Assembly: GCA_020746995.1 (NCBI GenBank)
Contig: JAGPXD010000005.1
Span: forward strand, 2,294,001 to 2,358,000
Source: Plectosphaerella cucumerina
Lineage: Eukaryota > Ascomycota > Sordariomycetes > Glomerellales > Plectosphaerellaceae
Direction of reading: 5' to 3'
DNA: 64,000 nt
The position numbers and the translations under genes were made by a program. The stretch's first letter is position 1, and every line of letters starts with the position of its first letter. This document shows, piece after piece, positions 23,755-33,805 of this stretch. Below the pieces are notes generated by a model. That model searched no databases. It was not told the DNA's origin and was given only the letters and a program-made list of their open reading frames with translations.

Positions 23755-25719
23755 ATGGACGCCATCACACCCTCCTCCGTCCTCGTCGCCCGCCAGCACA
23801 TCCAGGACCACGATGCCGCAGAGTCCGTCATCCACCACTGGGGATATGCCGACCGCGTCGTCCCCTGCGTCAACGACCCGGGTTCGTGCACATACCTCGA
23901 TGTGGTCTACGACGCTCACGATGTGGGCATGGTCTACACTGGCATCCTCTGGGCTTCCATCGGCGGCATCCTCCTCATCTGGGCTCTCGTCCGCCGCGCT
24001 CTGCCGCCCCTGTCCGCCCGGTACCAGCAGCAGACCCTCGCCGCTGCCGGTGAGATCGAGGCCGGCCGCCGGAGACCCGAAGGCACCGTCACTCGCCTTC
24101 GTCACGCCCTCTGGGCTCATCTCAACCGCTTCTTCCTCACCGACATGTGGCGACCTGTCTTTGGCCGCACCACTCGCCTCCAGGTCACCATCCTCGCCGT
24201 CTTTGCCGGCTACCTGACAATCTTCTCCTTCTGCGGCATCGTCTACGGCATCTGGATCACCCCCGTCAAGGCCAACCCGGGCCTGTACAACACCCGCTCC
24301 TCTCTCGGTCCCTTCTCTGACCGCGTCGGCGTCCTCGCTTACGCCCTGACACCCCTCTCCGTCATGCTCGCCAACCGCGAGTCCCTCCTCTCCGTCCTCA
24401 CCGGCATCCCCTACCAGAACTTCAACTTCCTCCACCGCTGGCTGGGCTACATCATCGTCATCCAGTCCGTCGTCCACACCATCGGCTGGACCGTCATCGA
24501 GGTCAAGCTCTACCAGCCCCAGCCTCAGGTCGCCCAGAAGTGGATCGTCCAGCTCTACATGATCTGGGGCGTCGTCGCCATGATTCTGCTGCTTATGCTC
24601 TACGTCCTCTCCCTGCCTCCCGTCATCCGCCTGACCGGCTACGAGTTCTTCCGCAAGGCCCACTACATCCTCGCCCTCATCTACATCGGCGCCTGCATCG
24701 GCCACTGGGAGCAGCTGTCGTGCTTCCTCATCCCCGGCATCCTGCTCTGGTTCTTTGACCGCGCCGCCCGCCTCGCCCGCACCTTCCTCATGCACTACAA
24801 CTTCGTCGACGGCGCCAAGAGGGGCTTCGTTGCCGCCCACGCCGCCATCACCACCTTCCCCGACCCCGACCAGGGCGACGTCGTCAGGCTCGACTTTGAG
24901 CACCCCCACGAGGCCTGGCATCCCGGCCAGCACTTCTACCTGTGCTTCTCTGAGTCTAGCATCTTCCAGTCTCACCCTTTCACCCCCCTCAACGCCCCCG
25001 AGACCGTCAACGGCCGCACCAAGCACTCGTACATCTTCCGCGCCAAGAAGGGCGAGACTAAGAAGGTCGCCCAGCTCGCCGCCAAGAAGATCGCAGCCGC
25101 CTCCCCCGCCGACGGCAAGACCACTCCCACCACTCCCGTCATCCTCACCGGCCCTTACGGCGACGCCATCACCCGCAACGTCACCCCCGACGCCAACATC
25201 CTCTGCATCGCCGGCGGCACCGGCATCACCTACGTCCTCCCCGCCCTTCTCAGCATCAAGGCCTCCGAGCCCGCCCGCAAGCTCGAGCTCGTCTGGGTCG
25301 TCCGCCATGCCAGGGACGCCGACTGGGTCAAGCCCGAGCTCGACACCCTGGCCGACATGGGCGTCACCGTCCGCATCTTCGCCACCCGCGACGCCGCCAG
25401 CCTCAGCCCCTCCCCCGAGCCGTCATCCGACGGAGCGGCCGGTGACGACGAGAAGACCGCCAGCGCGCGGGTCAAGAACGTCAGGGGCCCCTCCAGCCTG
25501 CGGTCCTCCGGCGTCGGCCACCCGGACGTCGCCCTTCTTGTCAGGGAGTTTGTGGAGAGCACCGAGATGGGCCGGACCATGGTCTTCGCCAGCGGACCCG
25601 GCGGTCTCATGTCCGATGCCCGCGCGGCCGTGGCCTCGCAAAACTCGGGTTCCAAGGTGTGGAAGGGTGACGACAAGTTCAACGTCGACTTCATCTTCGA
25701 CGAGCGCATGGAGCGGTGA
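23755..25719 (+). CDS. FRE-type ferric/cupric metalloreductase
   Basis: Membrane flavocytochrome b that passes electrons from cytosolic NADPH via FAD and two hemes to extracellular Fe(III) or Cu(II). Single exon, 654 residues. The start at 23755 is the first ATG in frame. An extracellular N-terminus with a WGYADRVVPCVNDPGSC segment is followed by the first membrane span near 55-78. The ferric-reductase domain has both heme-ligand pairs at the H-X13-H spacing: LHRW...VVHTIGW near 227 and 241, and AHYI...CIGHW near 303 and 317. The FAD site HPFTP is near 407 and the NADPH site GPYGDAITRN near 466, with GGTGITYVLPALL after it. The linker near 540-575 is Ser/Pro-rich. The lack of introns contrasts with most neighbours. 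Cu(I) made here would be the direct substrate of the divergent Ctr transporter. Confidence 0.93.
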   Translation: MDAITPSSVLVARQHIQDHDAAESVIHHWGYADRVVPCVNDPGSCTYLDVVYDAHDVGMVYTGILWASIGGILLIWALVRRALPPLSARYQQQTLAAAGEIEAGRRRPEGTVTRLRHALWAHLNRFFLTDMWRPVFGRTTRLQVTILAVFAGYLTIFSFCGIVYGIWITPVKANPGLYNTRSSLGPFSDRVGVLAYALTPLSVMLANRESLLSVLTGIPYQNFNFLHRWLGYIIVIQSVVHTIGWTVIEVKLYQPQPQVAQKWIVQLYMIWGVVAMILLLMLYVLSLPPVIRLTGYEFFRKAHYILALIYIGACIGHWEQLSCFLIPGILLWFFDRAARLARTFLMHYNFVDGAKRGFVAAHAAITTFPDPDQGDVVRLDFEHPHEAWHPGQHFYLCFSESSIFQSHPFTPLNAPETVNGRTKHSYIFRAKKGETKKVAQLAAKKIAAASPADGKTTPTTPVILTGPYGDAITRNVTPDANILCIAGGTGITYVLPALLSIKASEPARKLELVWVVRHARDADWVKPELDTLADMGVTVRIFATRDAASLSPSPEPSSDGAAGDDEKTASARVKNVRGPSSLRSSGVGHPDVALLVREFVESTEMGRTMVFASGPGGLMSDARAAVASQNSGSKVWKGDDKFNVDFIFDERMER

Positions 25720-26317
25720 AAGAGGACGAGAGAGAGCCTCTGCCGCGGATTTTGGCCTAGTAGATATGGCGCATGATACCCCTAGATGTTTTAGTGATTT
25801 GAAGCCATTTTTTGCCGTCTAATTACTCCAAAAGTCGTCTGATATACATGCTGGATTCCGTCATCGCCGTTGAGCGGATAATTCCGCACTCACCAGACCC
25901 CTGACCAGTCGTCTCCCCCTGGCCAACCCGACTCTTCCGCTGCCAGATGACCCGAGACCTCCGCCGCGACCGGGGGCCCTCCCCGCATCGAGCCGTTTTC
26001 CCCGCGAACCGCTCGTCGGGGTTTCCTGGGGAGTTCGGCACACACAGCGCCCAGGATCGTCGTGCCGTTCTTTGCGGGAAAACACCACTAGACCATACTC
26101 TGTCCACCCCATGCCCTGGCCCACCGCCGCTCAGGGACGACGCCATTCCACCAATAAGTGCACGATGGAACCGCCCTCCTTTCGCCCGAATGCCTCATGG
26201 CGAGAGCACTGGACGGGGCATGGATAAATAGACATAGGCCAGGGTTCCCGTGAGGGCTGGCCAAGGACCTCACAGTGTTCCTTCCTCCTAGACGTTTGCT
26301 CCCGTGCCGTAGATACA
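25720..26317. other. Upstream region of the SGNH esterase gene
   Basis: 598 bp. It contains an ATAAATA TATA-like element at 26224-26230, about 90 nt before the ATG. No other gene is visible. Confidence 0.45.
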
Positions 26318-27568
26318 ATGGGACGTGCGATTCTCTCCCTCGGCGCCCTGCTCCTGAGCAGCGGGCTCGTGGCCTCCCGTGGAATCGACTGGGCAAATAC
26401 CAAGCATGTGTGAGTTTTCCCGGAAACTCTCTAACAAACATACCCTCCAGCTGATCCCCCCCCCCCAGCATCGCCTTCGGAGACTCCTACACCTACGCCT
26501 ACGGCCTCCACGGCCGCTACAAATACAGCTTCATCGGCGACTACCTCCCGGGCAACTTCTCCTTCACCCCCGAGGAGCTCCTCGAGAACTACATCTATCA
26601 AAACTACACGGCCCAGTCGGCCGGCGGACCCAACTGGATCCAGCACCTGACCGGCTGCGCCGTCGAGGAAGGCCGCCACTACCCAGTCGAGTGCGAGAAG
26701 CAGCTGTGGGACTTTGCCTTTGCCGGCGCCAACACGGCCGAGGCCATCCTCCCCCTCCACTGGCCCTTTACCGTGCCTCTGGTCAACCAGACCCAGCAGT
26801 ACCTGACCTGGGCCGACCCCGTCCTCCGCCGCAAGACGTGCCTCGACCCTTCCAAGGCCCTCGTGGCTGTCTGGATCGGTATCAACGATATCAACGACGC
26901 ATGTACGTGATCATGGGGTCCCGTGTCCCATATTCCAGCCTCCTATTCCTCCAGTCCCCCAGCCAGCCTCCATCAACTCCAGATCCGTCTACTAACCCCC
27001 CAGTCCTGGTAGACAAACTCAACCTCACCTCCCGCCAGCTCTACGCCGAAAACATCGCCGCCACCCTCACCGCCTCCGCCGACCTCTACAACGCCGGCTA
27101 CCACAACTTCCTCTTCCTCAACCTGCCCCCCCTGGACCGCAACCCCGGCAACCTCGTGCGGGACCGCAAGACCCCCAACGCCACCGAGATCGGCTGGTGG
27201 GACGAGGAGCTCCGCACGCAGTCCGCCGCCTTCGAGGCCGCCCACGAAGACGCCAGGGCCCTCGTCTTTGACGCCAACACCCTCCTCCACGGCGTCCTGG
27301 ACGATCCCGCCCCACACGGCATCACGAACACGACGAACTTCTGCTCCGGACGGGACCAGTGGCCTGCCGTCATTGAGAACCCTGCCCAGTTTGGGTGCCC
27401 GGTCCCGGTGGCCGAGTACTTCTGGTTCGATAGCGGTCACATGTGAGTCCCCTCTGACACGACGTTGTTCGACTGCGCGACTGACGAGACCGTGATAGTG
27501 GAACGAGGGCGCACAAGGCTCTGGCCGATGGTATCGAGAAGGCGCTTGCGGCGGAGACCCGGGATTAA
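26318..27568 (+). CDS. Secreted SGNH/GDSL acetylesterase (CE16-like)
   Basis: Extracellular esterase, probably removing acetyl groups from hemicellulose oligosaccharides. Four exons (26318-26409, 26469-26902, 27004-27442, 27499-27568) join to 344 residues; intron 2 has a perfect CTACTAAC branch site. A signal peptide is clear (MGRAILSLGALLLSSGLVAS). The catalytic serine is in VIAFGDSYTYAYG near residue 37, the oxyanion residues are the Gly of GGPNW and the Asn of WIGINDIND, and the Asp-His pair is in FWFDSGHIG near the end. The order and spacing fit CE16 acetylesterases better than classic GDSL lipases. Several NxT/S sequons suggest N-glycosylation. It faces a CLR-1-like cellulase regulator across a 403-bp gap, which supports a role in plant biomass use. 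Confidence 0.85.
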
Positions 27569-27971
27569 AGGCCTCTCGGTTTGCCCAGCATGTCGAGACG
27601 CCCCAGAACGGCTCACCCCCGTGTCAGAAACGCACCCAGCACAAGAATCTAGATCGTCTGGTACAGCTTCATCAGCATCAGCTTTGCCCTGATTCCAGGC
27701 CGTAGATGTAAATGCTTGCATATTACTCGTACCGAACAAGCCCCTTTTTGCGCTCTCCGGTATCGTACATTGGGCTCGCCAACCCCTTCCCTCCCATAAG
27801 TCATCCCAAAAGGCGAAACATGTCCTCGCTGGCCTTGAACATTGGTCGTGGTATCAATCCCTCTCATCATCGCTGCCGGCCTTAGAAAACTCCCTGGGCG
27901 GCCCTAGCCCTTTCATTCGAATCACCCATCCATCCTCCCTCACTTGCATGACCTGCCCCGTAGTCTGGAGA
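27569..27971. other. Convergent 3' flanks of the esterase and the CLR-1-like gene
   Basis: 403 bp with no supported gene. Confidence 0.45.
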
Positions 27972-30900
27972 TCATTGGAGATACTTGCCGCCCTCTTGTT
28001 TGAAGAGCCAATCGCTGTTGGCGTCGACCATGAAGTTTGTAATGTTGAACTCGTTGCTGACCTGCGGGTGCACCTGGCCCTGAGGCGGCGGCGGCGCGTG
28101 CTGATTCGCATCGCCGGTGCCGCCGTCCATGCCGGGAGTGACACCGTTCTGCCCGTTGGGGTGCATCAATGGTTGCTGCATACCCGCAATGTTTTCGCCT
28201 CCGAACGGCAGGCGAGGGACGTTGAAGAAGTCGAAGACGTCCAGATACTCGAGGTCATTCGGGGCGGGAGTCCTCGCAGGAGTCACGCTGGGCCGACGGC
28301 TGTGGGTAGGCATACCATTGGCGCGAGGTTGTCTCGAGATGAGGAAGTCGAGATCGAATGCTGTCCTGCGCATGTCGGAAAGGATCTTCACGGAGCTTGG
28401 CGTCACGCCGTCGCCCGTCCTCTCGCTGTCGCGGTGTTCGTCAAGCACCCGCTGGAGCAGCTCGCAGTAACGGGCCGCCACCCTCCAATACCGACCCATC
28501 TCTCGAAGGGTGTCGACGAAGAACTGAATCTGCGGCGACAGCTTGTGCTCCACAGTTGAGCCGTGAACGAGGAGCAAGCGCGCAGCCACCCAGAGGGTGA
28601 AGGCAAAGGGGGGCCCCAGCTTCGTCAGCAGGCCATTGTTGACGACGAATTCGCCGAGCGCGGCAATGTTCTCCACCGCGCCGTGACAGCGTTGCGAGGC
28701 GCTGTAGGAGGGGGTAAAGATGGGTGACCGGGTGGTGGGGTACGCCGCCGATGAGTGCAGTCTGATGACTGCTGTATGGTAGGTGGCATGAAGCATGACC
28801 CATCCACAGTTGAGCGTCTTATTGCCGGGCTGGAAGAGCTTGGCCATGTTGCCGTATTCACCAGGCAGGCCAAACTTCCAGGAAGTCAACATATTGTCGA
28901 GCTCCTTGTATCTCATCTGCCACTGCTCGACATCGCTCAGAGCGCTGATGTCCACGGGCTGCTTGAGGAACTTGTGGACCTTGGAGAGTATGGCCAAGAT
29001 CTCAATGTAGTACGAGAAGGCGCCGAGGTTCTCGGGCTTGTTGACGTCGTACTCGGGGTTGATCTCTTCGGCGTGGTCGTGGGTCCGGAACCAGCGTGTC
29101 TCTACCTTTTGGTTCTTGATCCATAGATCGTCTCGACAGGGCAATGTCCGGTCAATCTCCTTGTCGTCGAGCGCAAACTCAAAGGCCGTCGCAATAGTGG
29201 CGTAGCGGTCAAGTAGGTAGATCATCCAGAAAAGCCGTCTCCGGGATTCTTCTTCAATAAAGTCTCTGGGCTCAGGGAGGATCATGGCCCTGAGCGTGTA
29301 GATGGACGTGAAGTTGGGCGAGAGCGAGAAGGAGTTGCTTTCCACGGCGAGCCCGAGCTGGACGACTGATCGCGTGATAAGCGCCATGATGTTCCAGCCG
29401 GGCGGTCCGTTGCTGCTGCCGATGAGGTCCAGGGCGAGAATGACCAGGGCCTGCAGGGACTTAACGGAAGAGTTCTCCATGCCGTAGAGCAGGACCTTCT
29501 GCTTCGAGTTTGCATGATAGTGCTGCCTGCTCTCGTCGGTGAGCCTGGCGTCGGTAGAGTAGCGCATAGTGGTGGCCACGATGGCGTGCAGCAGGATGCG
29601 ATCCGTCTCCTCCACGGTGGTTGCGCCAAAGAGGGAGTCGAGGGTGGTCTTGCGGTGGAGAATGGGGCACCACGTGTTGATGTGTTTGAAGTAGAGATCT
29701 ACCAGCGCGTATAGGAGATCGTATGGCGGAAGTTCCTGGTCAGGACTGGCCGGGCTCTGTCCTGCTTGCGACATGGGAACGTCGGGAGAGTGTAGATGAG
29801 TCTGCTGGTTTGTCCCATAGTAGGCCTGTGCCGCCGCCGAGCTGGGCTGTTGTTGTTGCTGCTGCAGTGAAGTGACGTGATTAGGGGCCGGCATGGATCC
29901 CATGGACTGCTGCTGGAAGTCGTGTATGGCTGGTGTCGGGGGGTGCATGGCGAAATCCATTGCCTGGGAGGAGGTAGGGTATGAGGCGGGTTTCTGTAGG
30001 AAGAGGGCAGTCTCAGCTTGTGGCGTCCGGACGGGCTCCGAGGGTCGGTATACGTTTTCTCTCGGGGTGCCATGGTCACTCGGTAGGCTCGGGTTGCTCG
30101 TGCGAACGCTGGCGGCGGCATTGTGGTGGGCTACCGAGTGCTGTTGCTGGCCGGCGGTCAGGGAGGACTGGAGGATCTCGGCGTGTGTCCTGAGGATCTC
30201 CTCCAGCTTGTCCAGGCGCTGCTCGAGCTCCCTCCCGTAGCCGGCACGCAGGCCGGGCTTCTTCCTCTCCTTGTACTCGCAGAGGGCGCCATTGCGGGTG
30301 CACCAGCCGCACGAGGGCTGGCCTCTATCACACTTGACCTGAGTAGGAGGGACCAGAGGTTAGTGACCGGACAGGATGATAGGCGGCCAAGGTGCATGTC
30401 GACACCCAGTTTAGGTGTTGAAGGCCGGCCCAAGGATGGAAGGGGGTGCTGAGGTTGACTCACTTTCCGCTGCTTGCAGAGCTCACATCTTGGAACGCGA
30501 CTGTTAGCTTCGGCTTCGACGCTCTTCTCGGACTCGACGTGTTCAGGCGAGGACGTCATTGGGCTGGGAGGTCATGGGATATATGGGTGAGGGCAGGAAG
30601 CGGCGGCGCATAAAGATACCCGAAGGCGCAACGACGACGTCGCAACCAGAGGGCAGCGGGCCGAGGGAAGGGCGGAGTAGGACGACGGCGGGGCGCCGAG
30701 GGGGGTGGGATAGGGTGTCTCTGGTGAAGAACACCCGAGGGTGCGAGACGCGCGACGACGAGTCTGCGCGGGACAGACGGCGAGAGCACGGCGCAAAAGA
30801 GAGGTTGAAGATGGGCAAGGAAGGGTAGTATAGGGTAGGGCAAAGCAAGGCAAGGCAAGGCAAAGCAAGGCAGGTCAGTGCAGGGCGGGACGACGTACGA

Positions 30901-31059
30901 GACAGATATGGGTCGCTTGCGCTTCCCCAGGCGCATCGACTCCAGATCGTCCGGGTCATGGTCGTTCTCGTCGGCGCTGAGGAACTGGCCCTCATCCGAG
31001 TCTTGGTCGGGCAGCATGCTAGCGCCTCGTGGCGAGGGATTGCGGCCGTTGTGCATCAT
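27972..31059 (-). CDS. Zn(II)2Cys6 transcription factor, CLR-1/ClrA-like
   Basis: Nuclear regulator that in relatives controls cellulase and hemicellulase genes. Three exons (31059-30899, 30488-30464, 30338-27972) join to 850 residues. Exon 1 ends in a basic RLGKRKRPISV stretch. The 25-nt exon 2 carries the first two zinc cysteines and exon 3 the other four, giving CX2CX6CX6CX2CX6C at residues 55-82 (CELCKQRKVKCDRG, CGWCTRNGALCEYKERKK). A likely coiled-coil follows (ELEQRLDKLEEILRTH), then a Gln-rich linker with six consecutive Gln, then a fungal-specific transcription-factor domain starting near 268 (LVDLYFKHINTWCPILHR). The Pro/Gly-rich tail ends in DWLFKQEGGKYLQ. Intron 1 is unusually long (410 nt) and contains a CAAGG repeat. 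The family assignment rests on remembered similarity of the zinc cluster and middle domain; the general class is certain. Confidence 0.85.
30489..30898 (-). other. Long intron 1 of the CLR-1-like gene, with an in-frame ATG
   Basis: A 410-nt intron, while others in the window are about 50-110 nt. It includes CAAGG/CAAAG repeats near 30840-30872. An ATG at 30559, inside the intron, is open and in frame through to the micro-exon, so retained or alternatively initiated transcripts would still encode a complete zinc cluster with a different N-terminus. Confidence 0.6.
30840..30872. repeat. CAAGG/CAAAG pentanucleotide repeat
   Basis: Tandem GCAAG/GCAAA units within the long first intron of the CLR-1-like gene. 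Confidence 0.75.
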
Positions 31060-33805
31060 CCGCTGGACCTTCGACTGAGGTCCGGGGGGTCGGGGAAGGG
31101 GGGCAGCGCAGAGCGAGGGTGAGGTGTGCTGTGCGATGCGCGGATGCGTGTCTCGCGGAGGGAGATCGCGCGATGCCCGGGAGAGCGGGCGGTTGGGAGA
31201 GAGTCTGCGCGACAGGGCGGAAGACTGTCTTGCAAGCTCGCGGTGCGGGAGCTCGGGGTAATGTTGGGCAGAGGGAGAAGGGCACACGGAGGGCAGGACA
31301 AGGACCTCGGGGAGTCAAGCAGGTGGGAAAATGGGAATTTCGGCTCATCTGCCTCGAAAGCGGGGCGTCACCTCTTGGTTCCCGAACCCGTGCGAGCGGG
31401 GATGGATTGGAGGACTGCCATTGGCGTATTGGTATTGAATTTGGGGGGCCTATGGGGCCTGGCCTGGGGAGGGAAGGGGCGACCGGGGGGCTCCAAACCC
31501 CAGATGGTTGTGAAAAAAAGTGAGGCAGGGGCAAAAGGGGGGGAACTGAGGGCGGGGAAGCCCAAGAGGGCAGGGACTCCCAGTCGTGCCTGCCAAAGCA
31601 GAGGCACCTCGGCCGGGCCCGGATCACAGAGGATGGAGCCAGTCCGGCAGGCTTCCAGTTGCTGTGTGTGGCTGAGTCTCAAGCAAGCGGCCGAGGTACG
31701 GCACTCGAAGGCAGTCGTCTGGTCTGGCCTTTGTCCTGCTCGGTTGGACGGATGGAGATGATTCTTCTGGGTCACGGGTCCATTAGGCCAATGCCACCCC
31801 TGATGAGGCGCGAGGGGATGGCAGGCATGACTTGTCGGCACTTCAATATCCCCTAGCCCAAATGTTGTCAGTCATCCGAACTGCCCGGGCATTTTAAGAA
31901 CAAGTAGGGCAGCACGGATGATCAATGGCAGAGTGCAGTGCCGTGTGAGATGAGGCCAGAAATATTACCCGTTCCTGCCGTGATTACCTCCCTGACCCCC
32001 TGACTCGAGAAGTGGTGTGTCCGGGGTCAGCCAATCAACGAATGCGGGGGAAGACCATCACTGTGGGTGAAGAACGGAACGCCTGGAAAGAAGTCGACCG
32101 GCTGCTTGGGAGAAGCAAGGGACAGGAGGGAACACGATGAAGAAGTCCTCCAGTCACACACGGAACCGGAGCTGGCCGTCCCTCCCCGTGGCACATGGCC
32201 TCGGCCAGGGAGCCGAACCCGTTTGCGCGACTCCTTCCACTGCCACTGCCACTGGTTCGTCTGGAAGGCACCATCATTGCACCTGCCGTTGGCCAGTGAG
32301 TCGCCAGGTCCATGTCGATCAGGACTCCAAATGCAGCAGCAGTGAGCTTCAGAACAAAACCAATGCAAGCAATTAACAACCTGTTTCAATACCTGTCGAC
32401 TTTCCTACCACCTTCCTTTTTCAACTGGAACTGCATTACCTGCGAATGCCCATCCAAACCAACCTGACGAGACAACCAAGACGAGTTTCCGGACTCCATG
32501 TCGACCAGAGACTCCCTCATCACTCCAGACGGCCTCATTCAACAGCAGGGCGACACCCTTTTATAGTTTTCACAACACGCCGCCTTTCGCCTCCTCTCCT
32601 CAGGCTCGGCATCAAACATCGCGGAGCCTCCCATCACTCTCCAAACCTGCCCCGTGTCGTTCTGGCCGTGTCGGGCGAATTTCATCGGCCAGACCACGGA
32701 CACCCCACATCACGGAACCCCGTCAGACATGTGAGCTGGATCCGAAGTTCCTTCGGGCCTGTCGGGGGAGCATCGGCCCTAGCCTCGGTCCTCAATCACC
32801 CATTCCCATCAGTGCCCGCCGCCTTACTCGCGTTGGCCCCGGAGAATCCGCCGGAGGGGCGAGGCGGGTCCTCAGCTCGTCAGAAGCCAGGCGGATCCTC
32901 AACTCGTCAGAACCGTGAGGCGTTGCCCAGACCGGTCTCTGCCACTGCAATCGGAGTGGCAGAAAAGAGAGAAGAGAGATGGTTCGGTCTTCGGTGAGCC
33001 GCAGCCCGGCAGGGGTCGGAGCACCGCCGTCGCCAAGCCAGGTCTGTCTCGTTCAGGGCTGAGTCGGCTTCTCCCGCTGCTTTCTCGACAACAGCCCGGA
33101 GAATTAGCCGTCGGGCAAAAGACACGCTGCTGTCTTCAAGAGCGGCGTCTGATCAGCGATGATACCCTCCCCGCCGTGAGATATGGTGTCACCGCCCTCT
33201 GCTCTGCGTCTCGCCTGTGTGTAATCTCGACGGGCATGGCAAGCCGCCGGCTTTCCCGGGTGTTCCCCTGGATCTGGAAGTCACAAGGCCCGGTCTCAAT
33301 GGCGGGACGGCACGGACAACCAGTCGTTTTCCCCCATACGACACCAAGGACCGGGGCGACCACCCACCCTCGGTACATTTCCCACCGACATCGCAAAATC
33401 CGCCCCAGACGGCGGTCTACGCCCAGCGGCGCGCCGTCGAGATTCACCACGCATTGGTGGCCCGATTCGCATGTACTGACTGCACCGTACGTACGATACG
33501 TCGACAATACGACCAACCTACCGCAAACTATGCCCGGGCCGGCACACACCCACCCCCCACCATGCGCGTGCGCGTTTCGGCGGCGGAAAAGCCTTGGAGG
33601 GGTCGCATTGCGTCGATCCTCCGGGCATCTGGCCGTCTAGTTATTTATTCCCATCCGGCCGCCTTCTCCCCTCTTGCAACTTCTCCCTGGTTCCCTCTCC
33701 TCCCTCACTCATCATCATCGCCGCCTCTGTAACCCCCCCAGCTGGCGCCCAACACCCCTCGAACCCCACACTGCCGTCTACCCTGCTGAAAAGCGAGACT
33801 GCACA
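31060..33805. promoter_or_regulatory. Divergent region between the CLR-1-like gene and LRA3
   Basis: 2.7 kb between the two start codons. It has a CCAAT box near 32032, a 27-bp imperfect direct repeat at 32862-32888 and 32889-32915, and a TTATTTATT tract near 33640 about 165 nt before the LRA3 start. The open frames here are unrelated to known proteins. I cannot place XlnR, RhaR or CreA sites with confidence by eye. Confidence 0.45.
32862..32915. repeat. 27-bp imperfect tandem repeat
   Basis: Two adjacent copies starting AGGCGG(G/A)TCCTCA and ending CTCGTCAGAA, differing at a few positions. Located in the CLR-1-like/LRA3 intergenic region about 0.9 kb upstream of LRA3. Confidence 0.75.

Noticed and set aside
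23749..25308. 519-aa open frame on the minus strand opposite the metalloreductase
   Set aside because: Asp/Gly/Val/Glu-rich mirror of a GC-rich coding frame; no domain, and the plus strand carries a complete conserved protein.
26379..27446. 355-aa open frame across the esterase gene
   Set aside because: Runs through both introns in the wrong frame for most of its length; the spliced model restores GDS, GIND and FDSGH motifs.
30159..30559. Zinc-cluster gene starting at MTSSPEHVES (30559) with the first intron ignored
   Set aside because: The upstream exon ending KRKRPISV joins CELCKQRK in frame and gives the usual basic region; the 30559 ATG is kept only as a possible alternative start.
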